A DNA stretch of 8,879 bases from UBA6772 sp963933205 (GCA_963933205.1 CAWVTK010000078.1:1-8879), one strand, 5' to 3'. Shown: positions 1 through 6,080, counted from the stretch's first letter. Made by a program: numbers and translations. The notes: generated from the letters alone by a model not told the origin.

Positions 1-257
1 GAAATTTTAGGTGTAAACTCAAACAAATTTTCTGTTTTTTGATGTACAAGTTTTTTAGCTGTTTCACTCTCAAATTCGATGCTTATGCTTGATTGATTTG
101 AGATTATATTGGTTGTAAATGCACTAATATACTTGGAGAACTCATTGTTTACATTTTGTTTATCAGACGAGTTGTCAGCGCATTTTGAAAACAAGTTTAA
201 AATAAAAATTGATATTAAAAAAGCAGCTATCTTTTTAAATAAATTGCGTTGTAACAT
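1..257 (-). CDS. N-terminal fragment of a probable alpha-2-macroglobulin family lipoprotein
   Basis: An open frame runs from ATG at 257 off the left edge of the window, giving 85 complete codons. The product begins with a basic, hydrophobic export signal (about residues 5-24) that reaches a cysteine in 'LFSKC' at about residue 26. This is an imperfect lipobox, because Lys at -1 is unusual. The mature start is polar, followed by 'FSKYISAFTTNIISNQSSI' and then 'LFEFTPKIS'. That order (short lipoprotein linker, Y-I-S-A-F-T, I-S, S-S-I-x-I-x-F, later F-x-F-x-P-x-I) is what I recall from the start of Bacteroidota alpha-2-macroglobulin proteins, which are very large periplasmic protease traps. The family call rests on this short N-terminus from memory and cannot be tested for the thioester or later domains. 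The coding call itself is firm: the frame stays open to the edge and starts with an export signal. No clear TAnnTTTG box was found upstream. Confidence 0.6.
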   Translation of the reverse strand, partial: MLQRNLFKKIAAFLISIFILNLFSKCADNSSDKQNVNNEFSKYISAFTTNIISNQSSISIEFESETAKKLVHQKTENLFEFTPKI

Positions 258-541
258 ATTATTTTTTATCAAATTAACTAATATACATATCTCTACTAAT
301 TTACTCTATATTTTTACTTTGGTAGTTTTTTAATGAATTATTTAGCAAAATATATAAGGCTATTATTATATCAATTAGGTTAAAAAACGATAGTGTTGAT
401 AAACTATTTTGGTCTCACACTCTATGCTCTTCTAACAATAAATCTCAAAGAGTAACAAATGATTTTTGTAAGATAATGAAAGATTAAATTCTATATAACG
501 ATTTATAGAGGGCTGTTGAATTGGATGACTATATTGACAAA
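258..541. other. Non-coding stretch, no gene seen
   Basis: This AT-rich stretch lies between the start of the leftmost gene and the terminator hairpin at 542-584. Both strands carry frequent stops and no credible reading frame. It should hold the promoter of the leftward gene that starts at 257, but no exact TAnnTTTG box was found there. It contains only minor short inverted repeats, such as a weak GATAGT/ACTATT pair around 389-409. Confidence 0.6.
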
Positions 542-584
542 CCTGAAAAAGGTTCTCATTTGATAAATGTGAACCTTTTTCAGG
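542..584. terminator. Bidirectional intrinsic terminator after the CsgG-type lipoprotein operon
   Basis: The arms 542-555 and 571-584 form a perfect 14-bp stem (CCTGAAAAAGGTTC against its complement). A single T-T mismatch (556/570) follows, then a further 5-bp stem (557-561 with 565-569) closed by the triloop GAT. The stem carries an A-run before GGTTC and a T-run after GAACC, so it reads as a terminator on either strand. It lies about 93 bases past the stop of the last operon gene on the minus strand. Confidence 0.8.
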
Positions 585-677
585 ATAATTACTAACTAGC
601 GCAAAACAACCGTATCAGCAGAAATCACTAAAAATAAGTAACACTGTCTGTATTAGAGTTTAAGTATCAATTAATTT

Positions 678-1370
678 CTAGTATTTGTATTGAGAATTTA
701 ACCTTACTTTAAATCTTTTCTTACCAGACATTAAATCTCCATCGACACCAAAACTAGGACTGTATTTACCAGCAGGAAGATCTTGTAAAGTGTACGAATT
801 ACAGGCTCTAGCAACATTAACATACTTAGTTGTCGCAGTATTTATGGCAGACAAAGCTAAATCTGCTAAGACTCCAAACATCCCATTTGATCCTGAAGAA
901 ACTGAGGTGCTGTAAATGATTTCGCCTCTTCTGGTGTATATTATTTCTGAGGTATTAATAGACTTGATTATGTATTCAATTTCTACTGTGACTTTAGCTA
1001 ATAAAGCTGATTTATCCCATTTATGAATGATTGTAAACAATGCTAAATCTGCACCAAATACATTACCAAACTCTGTTAGAGGTTTGTCGATAAAAAGCTC
1101 AGAATCATAAGCACTTTCTTTTTTTAAAATCTCCATTGAAATAAATGGTGGAATTACATAGTAACCAGAGTTTGCAAGGGGAATATTCATTGTGCTATGA
1201 AAATATTCCTTTGACTCTACATTGGTACTTTTATTAATGGGTGGCATCAATAAGATTACTAGAGGTTTTTCGGAGTAGAAATTCTTATAGGCAACAGATT
1301 TAGGGATTTGGGTACTGCAACTGCTCAGTAATAATGCTGCTGAAAACAGGACTAATATTTGCTTTTTCAT
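678..1370 (-). CDS. GNA1162/DUF799 family lipoprotein
   Basis: The product is a 230-aa lipoprotein. Its signal peptide ends in the lipobox LSSC with the lipidated Cys at residue 18. The body carries GNA1162/DUF799 hallmarks: 'VILLMPPINKSTNVESKEYF' at about 37-56, 'PLANSGYYVIPP' at about 64-75, and 'FGADLALFTIIHKW' at about 105-118. The family is known from a Neisseria outer-membrane lipoprotein, and its fold is related to the periplasmic parts of TolB and CsgG-type proteins. The molecular function is not established. The gene is last in a four-gene lipoprotein operon. Its ATG overlaps the stop of the DUF4810 gene by one base (TAATG), so translational coupling is likely. Co-occurrence of CsgG, DUF4810 and DUF799 proteins is a known bacterial arrangement, which supports the family call. 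The inferred role is a periplasm-facing outer-membrane accessory of the CsgG-like protein. Confidence 0.88.
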   Translation of the reverse strand: MKKQILVLFSAALLLSSCSTQIPKSVAYKNFYSEKPLVILLMPPINKSTNVESKEYFHSTMNIPLANSGYYVIPPFISMEILKKESAYDSELFIDKPLTEFGNVFGADLALFTIIHKWDKSALLAKVTVEIEYIIKSINTSEIIYTRRGEIIYSTSVSSGSNGMFGVLADLALSAINTATTKYVNVARACNSYTLQDLPAGKYSPSFGVDGDLMSGKKRFKVRLNSQYKY

Positions 1371-1711
1371 TATTCGAGCATGTTTAAGATTCTATCCATA
1401 AAAAGTTTTGACTCTGGGTATAATTCGATCTCCTTTTGAAGCATTAGTTTACCTTCAGCGACTTTATTATTTTGAAGTAATATAAAGCCATAATCTGCAT
1501 AAACCCCAGGAGGAACTACTTTTCTTGAGCCTTTTTGTTTGTCGATAATTAATTGATAATTGGTCAGGAGCTTTTCGGTAGATTCTTCATCACTGTTTTT
1601 CAGGTAATTATAGGATGCAACATCATACTTAGCCCAAGTATATAATGGTTTGTTTACTGAACATGATGAAAGTAAGATTGAAGCAATAAAGGTGAAAAGG
1701 GGTTTTTTCAT
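1370..1711 (-). CDS. DUF4810 family lipoprotein
   Basis: The product is a small lipoprotein of 113 aa with lipobox LSSC and the lipidated Cys at residue 17. The mature part has 'LYTWAKYDVASYNYLKN' at about 23-39, then 'YQLIIDKQKGSRKVVPPG' and 'ADYGFILLQNNKVAEGK', then 'EIELYPES' near the end. The PPG..ADYGF and EGK..L..EI.LYPES segments match the DUF4810 pattern. The C-terminal half looks like a short helical TPR-like hairpin, in line with a partner-binding role. The ATG overlaps the stop of the upstream PEGA-like gene (ATGA), and the stop overlaps the start of the DUF799 gene. The family is repeatedly found beside CsgG/HfaB-like and GNA1162/DUF799 genes, as here. The biochemical function is unknown. 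The inference is a structural partner in the same outer-membrane lipoprotein complex. Confidence 0.88.
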   Translation of the reverse strand: MKKPLFTFIASILLSSCSVNKPLYTWAKYDVASYNYLKNSDEESTEKLLTNYQLIIDKQKGSRKVVPPGVYADYGFILLQNNKVAEGKLMLQKEIELYPESKLFMDRILNMLE

Positions 1712-2043
1712 GGAAGTAATATTTTTTTAGTTTCTTGTGCTGAAATAAAAATTTTCTTGTTAAAAATCACCGTATTTTCATGGGTAACTTTAATATTGTG
1801 AGCACCTTTCGATATTGCGTAAATAGTTCCTTTAGGTCGTTTTGCATGGTCTCTTTCCACTTCAGCTTTGAATGAAATAGTTCCGTCTACCAAAACAGAA
1901 ACTTCCGAAGGATAAACACTTGGGTTACCAATAAATCGTAAAAAAGATTCATCTTCTAAACCTGAGGCAGTAGACATAACTCCTGTACAAGCACTAAAAA
2001 AAATTGTAACTAACGTTAGTGTAAATAATAATTTTCTCATCAT
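1708..2043 (-). CDS. Small PEGA-like lipoprotein of the CsgG-type operon
   Basis: The product is a 111-aa lipoprotein. The signal peptide ends in FSAC with the lipidated Cys at residue 19. The mature region is predicted to be beta-rich: 'SVLVDGTISF' at about 48-57, 'PKGTIYAISKGAHNIKV' at about 69-85, and a close with 'ISAQETKKILLP'. The VDG turn, the 'KG.H.I.V' strand and the terminal ETK-hydrophobic strand resemble one PEGA-type domain, a surface-layer beta module, though I cannot test this formally. The gene starts with two consecutive ATG codons. The outer one overlaps the stop of the CsgG-like gene (ATGA), and its own stop overlaps the DUF4810 start in the same way. This gene is an extra between the usual members of the cassette. 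Position suggests it joins the same complex, perhaps binding glycan or protein. The lipoprotein call is firm, while the domain assignment is tentative. Confidence 0.78.
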   Translation of the reverse strand: MMRKLLFTLTLVTIFFSACTGVMSTASGLEDESFLRFIGNPSVYPSEVSVLVDGTISFKAEVERDHAKRPKGTIYAISKGAHNIKVTHENTVIFNKKIFISAQETKKILLP

Positions 2044-2966
2044 TTAATTTCTTTTATAAAATAATTAGACAAATTGTTTCTATCGACACTACCTTCTATT
2101 AGAGTTACAACAGAAAATTCATTTTCTACGCTATCTCCACCAGAAAAGTCGATTTTTATTGATCCTACAGATTTTCCAGGTAATTCCATAAACATTCCTG
2201 TTTGTGGGTTTTTTACTTTTTTTCCTTTTTCGAAAACTTCGAAAGTATCGCCTACTAACAATCCTTGACTGCTCCCACCTGATATTATTATTCCATCATC
2301 ATCGTAAGATAAAAAATAGGACTTCCATGGCCTATCCATGCAGTTGTTAATGATATTTTCAACTAATTTAGAAATTGCTGCTGAAATTGCTTTATCACTT
2401 AAAGTTGCATCAAAATCTGTTCTTTCTCCTAAGCCCATAACTGTTTTATTGGTAGTTACAGCCTCTCCTTTAGCTTCTTCAGAATAAATTATTTGCCCTG
2501 TAGTTACATCTACTAGACGAACGCTAACTCCTGCTTGAACTGTTTGTGTTTTGCTTCTTGAAAAAGCATTAACATCTCCTATATTTTTTCTTCCGAATTC
2601 TGTGATAGATCCAATAATTAAATAATCAGCACCCACTTTTTGATAGGAATCGTTTCCAGTAATTTCTAATTCCTCTAAAATTTTATCTAAATCTTGGCGC
2701 TCTAACAAAATAAATTTATTTGTTGACGCTAATTTTGTAGACAAAATATCTACTGCCTGTTTGCCCAATGGGTCATTATCCTTACTATAGAATAATCCTT
2801 TAGCATACTGAGTTTCATTAGAAAATCGTGCAATTGCAACTTTTCGTTTCACTCCTTTATACTCCTCTTCAATTTGAATAGGAGGCTCAACTCTAACAAC
2901 ATTTTGAGTAGTTGTACAAGCAATCATGATAGAGGAAAAAATAAATAATACTAAAAATTTATTCAT
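2040..2966 (-). CDS. CsgG/HfaB-like outer-membrane lipoprotein with FlgT_C-like tail
   Basis: The product has 308 aa and a signal peptide ending in MIAC with the lipidated Cys at residue 17. The CsgG-like region spans about 40-210: 'KVAIARFSNET' (first strand), 'LGKQAVDILSTKLASTNKF' and 'LLERQDLDKILEE' (helix after the ERQDL motif), 'GADYLIIGSITEFGRK', and 'VSVRLVDVTTGQIIYSEEAKG'. The tail from about 215 carries 'IIISGGSSQGLLVGDTFEVF' and 'KNPQTGMFMELPG', which resembles the FlgT C-terminal domain often joined to CsgG-like proteins. CsgG itself forms the outer-membrane curli export channel. No curli subunit gene is visible here, so curli export should not be assumed. The gene is first in the four-gene lipoprotein operon, with a TTG-N21-TATGTTTG promoter about 85 bases upstream. 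The ATG at 2966 is preceded by an A-rich leader, not a Shine-Dalgarno motif. Confidence 0.9.
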   Translation of the reverse strand: MNKFLVLFIFSSIMIACTTTQNVVRVEPPIQIEEEYKGVKRKVAIARFSNETQYAKGLFYSKDNDPLGKQAVDILSTKLASTNKFILLERQDLDKILEELEITGNDSYQKVGADYLIIGSITEFGRKNIGDVNAFSRSKTQTVQAGVSVRLVDVTTGQIIYSEEAKGEAVTTNKTVMGLGERTDFDATLSDKAISAAISKLVENIINNCMDRPWKSYFLSYDDDGIIISGGSSQGLLVGDTFEVFEKGKKVKNPQTGMFMELPGKSVGSIKIDFSGGDSVENEFSVVTLIEGSVDRNNLSNYFIKEIK

Positions 2967-3051
2967 CGATTTTTGTTTTAAAAAAAGTTATTTATGTTAA
3001 AAAAAGGAATTTATTAAAAAAAATAAATCTAATTGAAACTCCAATTACTTT

Positions 3052-3083
3052 CAAACATACAACTATAAATTGTGAAAGGACAA
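3052..3083 (-). promoter_or_regulatory. Bacteroidota-type promoter of the CsgG lipoprotein operon
   Basis: On the minus strand the -7 box TATGTTTG (plus 3052-3059) matches TAnnTTTG exactly. A TTG (-33 element) sits at 3081-3083 with a 21-base spacer, inside the 17-23 range known for Flavobacterium promoters. The implied leader before the ATG at 2966 is about 80 bases and A-rich. Confidence 0.65.
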
Positions 3084-3113
3084 TCTTAAACAACTTATGA
3101 AATTTAGGATTGT
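3080..3113. repeat. Imperfect inverted repeat over the -33 region of the CsgG operon promoter
   Basis: The arm ACAATCTTAAA (3080-3090) pairs with TTTAGGATTGT (3103-3113) over 11 positions with one G-T wobble and a 12-base loop. The left arm contains the TTG of the -33 element (3081-3083). It could be an operator or a weak hairpin. No regulator is visible nearby. Confidence 0.4.
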
Positions 3114-3351
3114 ATTTAGTGCCTAGATTTATTAATGTATGGTGAAGATAAAAGGTTAACAGATTACGAGCTGTAAAATTAAAATTTTGAATCTACATTT
3201 TGAGCTTAGGTATTTAAAATAAGTTTTCAAAGCTTTCCTTGCCGATCAATAAATAAGAATAATTCAAAATTAAATTTAACTGTAAAAGAGTTTAACCTTT
3301 AGGCTTACTCAAATTACCATGTATATAACAAAATTGACACTCAGTCGAAAT
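3114..3351. other. Non-coding stretch upstream of the CsgG operon
   Basis: This AT-rich DNA lies between the promoter region of the CsgG-type operon and the terminator of the neighbouring secreted-protein gene. Only very short frames with no protein-like features are present, for example a 13-codon frame at about 3136-3177. No RNA gene or strong repeat was recognised. Confidence 0.6.
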
Positions 3352-3381
3352 AAAAAAGCCACCCTAATCGGTGGCTTTTTT
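3352..3381. terminator. Intrinsic terminator of the secreted Cys-module protein gene
   Basis: GCCACC (3358-3363) pairs with GGTGGC (3370-3375) around a 6-base loop. The stem is extended by an A-run (3352-3357) facing a T-run (3376-3382), for a total of 12 bp. It directly follows the stop codon at 3384-3386 of the minus-strand gene and is symmetrical enough to work in both directions. Confidence 0.85.
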
Positions 3382-3383
3382 TC

Positions 3384-4343
3384 TTAATACTTAATCTGTT
3401 TTTCTACTTTACCCTTATCGTAAATATAAAACAGTAGTTGACCCGATTTTGGATGTGTAACTTCTCGACCTAGCGCATCTACTATTTTAAGAAGAACTCT
3501 GGCTGTTTTATCTAGATCTGCAAGGCCTAGTCCATCGTTATAATCGCATAAATCGCCTTCTCCGTCATTGTCGGCATCAATTTGGTCTACATTAGCTTCT
3601 AGTATGCAGTTGTCTATTTCGTCGCAAACAGCATCGTTATCGGCATCATTTAAACAAAAGCCGTCGCAATTGTAATACAGTTCAGCAAAAAAGCAGCTAC
3701 CATCTTCTAAGGTAGCCTCAGAACTATAATTACAAGCTTGGCTGTAAGTACATCCAGAAACCTCGCTTGGATCGGTTGAGAAAACCTGCTGGATATCGTC
3801 AAAATAAAAGGTAGATAGGTCTGAGCCATCTCCAATGGTGTTAAAATCAAACATAAATGCAATGTTGTTGAAGGTAGACGGAGAATCTGAAAAATCAAAC
3901 ACAATTGTTTCCCAAGCGTTTGATACTGTTGTCCAAGCATCCATTTCGAAACTTGGATCTCCAAGATCTAAATACAGTGGATCTTCAATCTTGATTTTGA
4001 TTTGAGTACCTATCGGTGCTTGCGTATACACCTTCATAGAAATGAGTGAAGATTGGCTAAAGTTTAGGTTTTCATCTAACTGAATTTTACTTCCTGCCCA
4101 AACGTCGCCTAGAGTTCTTACAATTTTACCTACCCACTTACTGCCATTTTCTTCGGTCTGATATGGATTTACAAGAACATCAAAAGTACCTCCGTTAAAA
4201 TTAACGAAATTGGAAGAGTCTATTTGAATCAAATCATCGCCTAATTCAAAATCGATAGGTAAACTTACCTCGTTTTGAGCCGAAGATTGGATTGGAATAA
4301 ATGTAAAAAGACAAAAAAGTAAAAGAGAATACAAGTTACTCAT
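3384..4343 (-). CDS. Secreted protein with beta-sandwich-like domain, Cys-rich calcium-loop module and T9SS-like tail
   Basis: Starting at the ATG at 4343, this is a 319-aa protein. An in-frame TTG at 4355 would add four residues, but the ATG gives a cleaner signal peptide ending in 'IQSSAQ'. Residues about 26-190 resemble carbohydrate-binding or galactose-binding beta-sandwich domains found on Bacteroidota glycan-active proteins: 'IDFELGDD', 'GGTFDVLVNPYQTEENGSKW', 'ISMKVYTQAP', then 'WETIVFDFS' and 'FYFDDIQ'. Residues about 197-246 form one Cys-rich module ('GCTYSQACNYSSEAT') ending in a D-x-D-x-D calcium-type loop, and a thrombospondin type 3-like 'DADNDGEGDLCD' follows. The C-terminus ('IVDALGREV', 'LLFYIYDKGKVEKQIKY') is a short T9SS-style tail. 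No catalytic domain is seen, so a surface-binding role is inferred. A TACATTTG box lies upstream and a terminator follows at once, so the gene is probably transcribed alone. Confidence 0.85.
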   Translation of the reverse strand: MSNLYSLLLFCLFTFIPIQSSAQNEVSLPIDFELGDDLIQIDSSNFVNFNGGTFDVLVNPYQTEENGSKWVGKIVRTLGDVWAGSKIQLDENLNFSQSSLISMKVYTQAPIGTQIKIKIEDPLYLDLGDPSFEMDAWTTVSNAWETIVFDFSDSPSTFNNIAFMFDFNTIGDGSDLSTFYFDDIQQVFSTDPSEVSGCTYSQACNYSSEATLEDGSCFFAELYYNCDGFCLNDADNDAVCDEIDNCILEANVDQIDADNDGEGDLCDYNDGLGLADLDKTARVLLKIVDALGREVTHPKSGQLLFYIYDKGKVEKQIKY

Positions 4344-4381
4344 AATAGATATCAACTAGGGGGTTTGTTAAAATTAGTAAG

Positions 4382-4389
4382 CAAATGTA
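4382..4389 (-). promoter_or_regulatory. Candidate -7 promoter box for the secreted Cys-module protein
   Basis: The minus-strand sequence TACATTTG matches TAnnTTTG exactly and lies about 40 bases before the ATG at 4343. No convincing -33 TTG was found at the usual distance, so this rests on one box in AT-rich DNA. Its position also supports the ATG start. Confidence 0.45.
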
Positions 4390-4557
4390 TTTTTTATGCT
4401 ACTTAAAATAAATTGGTGTAAACACTAAAATTAATAATTTGTTTTACTAAACCCGAAAATACTAAATATTGTTTCTACTTCGACCTGATTGGAAAATAAA
4501 ATACAAAGTCTTTGGTATTAATTTAAAGTACAAGCCAACAATACTGATTAGGTTATG

Positions 4558-5274
4558 CTAGTGAGCATGAATCTTAGTTTTATGCTCGACAGTGATCTCA
4601 GAACCTTCTGCAAGCATAACAGAGTCGGGATTTATACTATTTAGAAATTCAAAATCAACTCCATAAACTGCCCCAAAATCTACACTTATTTTGGAATGAA
4701 CTACCGGATAGTGTTTCCACTTAGGATGTGTAACTTCGTACTCGTTTGTAACCGAATTATTAGATTTAGCATAGCCCCAATAATGCTCTGTGATAAATTC
4801 TGTTGCACTGTTTTTTATGATCTCTATAGCTTTCAATTCGGCAGTTACCTTAAAATAGTGCCAAACCTTATTTTTCTTCCAGCTATACGAAACCGTTCTA
4901 TTCACACTATTTTCTTCCCAAGTATGCTGCATTGGAAGCGTTTGGTAATGTTCTTTATAAATTGTGTTGGCAACAAATGTGAGTGCGGGCTTCGGAACAA
5001 TTTCTTTAATAAAAACAACCCCTCTCTTCCAGGCATTGTTTTCAAAGCGCTTTACGTAAAACCTAAGGTTTACCTCTTCAAAATTACTGTGAAATGGAAT
5101 TTTAAAACCCAACAACCTGGTGTTTAAAAACATAAAACCAATTAAACTGACGTAACATTTGTCTTGCCATAAATCAAGTTCTGTTCCTGGCGGAACATAT
5201 TTTTCGAGAACCCTCGGGTCAATTACATAATTTGCAATCGCTAGCTTTCTCCATTCTGCATTTAAAAAACTCAT
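4558..5274 (-). CDS. YqjF/DUF2071 family protein
   Basis: This is a complete 238-aa gene. It shows the pattern of the DUF2071 (YqjF-like) family: 'EWRKLAIANYVIDPRVLEKYVPPGT' across about 7-31, 'CYVSLIGFMFLNTRLLGFKIP' at about 40-60, 'NFEEVNLRFYV' at about 64-74, and 'EHYWGYAK' near the middle. The length is usual for the family. There is no signal peptide or membrane segment, so it should be cytoplasmic. The family has an acetoacetate decarboxylase-like beta fold, but I know of no established reaction and none is claimed. The gene stands alone: it is separated by about 214 bases from the downstream gene and preceded by a TAACTTTG box. It shares no obvious role with the envelope genes around it. 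The start is the ATG at 5274, which gives the conserved N-terminus. Confidence 0.88.
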   Translation of the reverse strand: MSFLNAEWRKLAIANYVIDPRVLEKYVPPGTELDLWQDKCYVSLIGFMFLNTRLLGFKIPFHSNFEEVNLRFYVKRFENNAWKRGVVFIKEIVPKPALTFVANTIYKEHYQTLPMQHTWEENSVNRTVSYSWKKNKVWHYFKVTAELKAIEIIKNSATEFITEHYWGYAKSNNSVTNEYEVTHPKWKHYPVVHSKISVDFGAVYGVDFEFLNSINPDSVMLAEGSEITVEHKTKIHAH

Positions 5275-5303
5275 GATTTACTTAATTTATAGTTTAGTTA
5301 AAG

Positions 5304-5311
5304 CAAAGTTA
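5304..5311 (-). promoter_or_regulatory. Candidate -7 promoter box for the DUF2071 gene
   Basis: The minus-strand sequence TAACTTTG matches TAnnTTTG and lies about 30 bases before the ATG at 5274. No TTG is present at the expected -33 distance. The box is plausible by position only. Confidence 0.4.
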
Positions 5312-5405
5312 GGTTTTAACAAGTTAGTATACCCTACTTATGAAACTATAACAGATGGGTACAACTAGGATTCACTATTTTATTTCTTTCAAAACAAATT
5401 TATAA

Positions 5406-5655
5406 CTAGCAAGGGATTGGACGCACATTCGGCACTCTCTCTCTGTGGCTCTCAATAAACACTTCATGAAAAATGAAAGCAGTGTGCAGTTTCAGCGGGT
5501 TCATCCTCCATTGAAGTCCAGAACTAATCTGAAAATTAGCAGTACACAGAAAAGTTGCCTTGTTAAAAACCTGTATGAACGCGCTTATTCTTCTTCCCAA
5601 AAGATGAAACGTGTTGCCTTTGTCATTAATATAAAAGAACAAGCCAACTTGTAAA
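5406..5655. other. Compositionally distinct segment open on both strands, possible dispersed repeat
   Basis: This segment looks richer in G and C than the flanking intergenic DNA. It is open for 78 codons on the minus strand (5406-5642, TTG start) and for 69 codons on the plus strand (5445-5654). Neither frame has a signal peptide, a membrane span or a domain I recognise. The minus frame ends in 'VPNVRPIPC' and the plus frame contains 'SVQFQRVHPPL'. From memory these resemble short 'hypothetical proteins' that recur in Flavobacteriia genomes, which suggests a repeated DNA element more than a gene, but I cannot check this. A short inverted repeat (ACAAG/CTTGT, 5639-5652) sits near its right end. 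No transposase or long terminal inverted repeats are visible. Confidence 0.4.
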
Positions 5656-5775
5656 AACAGCGCTATTATTTAACAGAATAAACCCATTAGAATCAAATCC
5701 GATCTCAGGAAATTTGCAATCTTCGTTATCATCTATTTCAGCACTGTTAAATTTATTGCTTCTTGTTCGAAACAA
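5626..5775 (-). pseudogene. Decayed fragment of the Cys-rich 'GCTD/ACNYN' repeat module
   Basis: A minus-strand frame open between a stop at 5776-5778 and a stop at 5626-5628 reads 'NKFNSAEIDDNEDCKFPEIG' followed by 'FDSNGFIL' (about 5757-5674). It lines up with the module in the gene at 7159-8607, where copies read 'ACNYNSEANTDDSSCEFP' and 'NYNCDGE'. The N.N.E/A..DD..C.FPE and D.NG spacing is kept, but the Cys at module positions 2, 8 and 30 are lost or replaced. The homology fades after about 5674, where the dual-strand segment begins. There is no signal peptide or start codon in a sensible place. The best reading is a relic of a third module-bearing gene, truncated or interrupted by the adjoining element. 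The homology is seen by eye only. Confidence 0.55.
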
Positions 5776-5880
5776 TTATGGATAAATTAAAAGACAAACA
5801 CAAAGGTTCTTTTGCAATAAACACTCTTTCAATTAAAACTTATGGTTTTAAAGCTATACATTTACTAAAAAAATTAATCT

Positions 5881-6078
5881 ATGAAAAGTTTCGCTCTATT
5901 TTTACAGGTATATTATCCTATAATCATCGCATTTGTTGCAATGATGTATTCTATCATTCTAGGCCTTACTGGCGATTTTGAGTCTGCACAATATTCAGCT
6001 CATTGGCCTGGTACGATTTTATTATTTGCAATTGCATTCAGACAAAGAAGAAGTGATTCCATAAATAAAAACAAATAA
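5881..6078 (+). CDS. Small membrane protein, first gene of a two-gene micro-operon
   Basis: This gene encodes a 65-aa protein from the ATG at 5881. A strong hydrophobic segment spans about residues 8-28 ('YYPIIIAFVAMMYSIILG'), a second shorter one follows at about 43-55 ('WPGTILLFAIAF'), and the tail is basic ('RQRRSDSINKNK'). The protein is therefore probably inner-membrane with one or two spans and a cytoplasmic tail. I do not recognise a family. The stop is followed after two bases by the ATG of a 48-aa membrane protein, a spacing typical of coupled genes. A weak TACATTTA sequence (5857-5864) could be a -7 box. An overlapping longer plus frame from 5778 runs through the same DNA without hydrophobic structure and is judged spurious. 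The pair stands apart from the minus-strand genes on both sides. Small accessory subunits of a transporter are possible, but no transporter is visible. Confidence 0.6.
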   Translation: MKSFALFLQVYYPIIIAFVAMMYSIILGLTGDFESAQYSAHWPGTILLFAIAFRQRRSDSINKNK

Positions 6079-6080
6079 GT

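Noticed and set aside
109..333. Plus-strand open frame of 74 codons
   Set aside because: It lies mostly antisense to the leftward partial gene ending at 257, which has a signal peptide and recognisable start. The plus frame has no credible domain and extends into non-coding AT-rich DNA.
2074..2268. Plus-strand open frame inside the CsgG-like gene
   Set aside because: It is antisense to the FlgT_C-like tail of a well-supported gene, and its peptide has no protein-like features.
3707..3964. Second minus-strand frame inside the secreted Cys-module gene
   Set aside because: It is an out-of-frame shadow of the gene at 3384-4343, which carries signal peptide, module and tail.
4503..4522. Weak inverted repeat AATACAAAG/CTTTGGTATT after the DUF2071 gene
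   Set aside because: It has a one-base loop, a bulge and no T-run, so it was not accepted as a terminator.
4696..5127. Long plus-strand open frame of 143 codons
   Set aside because: It is antisense to the DUF2071 gene, whose conserved motifs run along its whole length. The plus peptide is rich in Cys and Phe without pattern, as expected for a complement reading.
5763..5981. Plus-strand frame of 72 codons upstream of and overlapping the small membrane gene
   Set aside because: It overlaps the 65-aa membrane gene out of frame, has no hydrophobic or domain structure, and ends inside that gene. The membrane gene with its coupled partner is the better reading, though a leader peptide starting at 5778 cannot be excluded.
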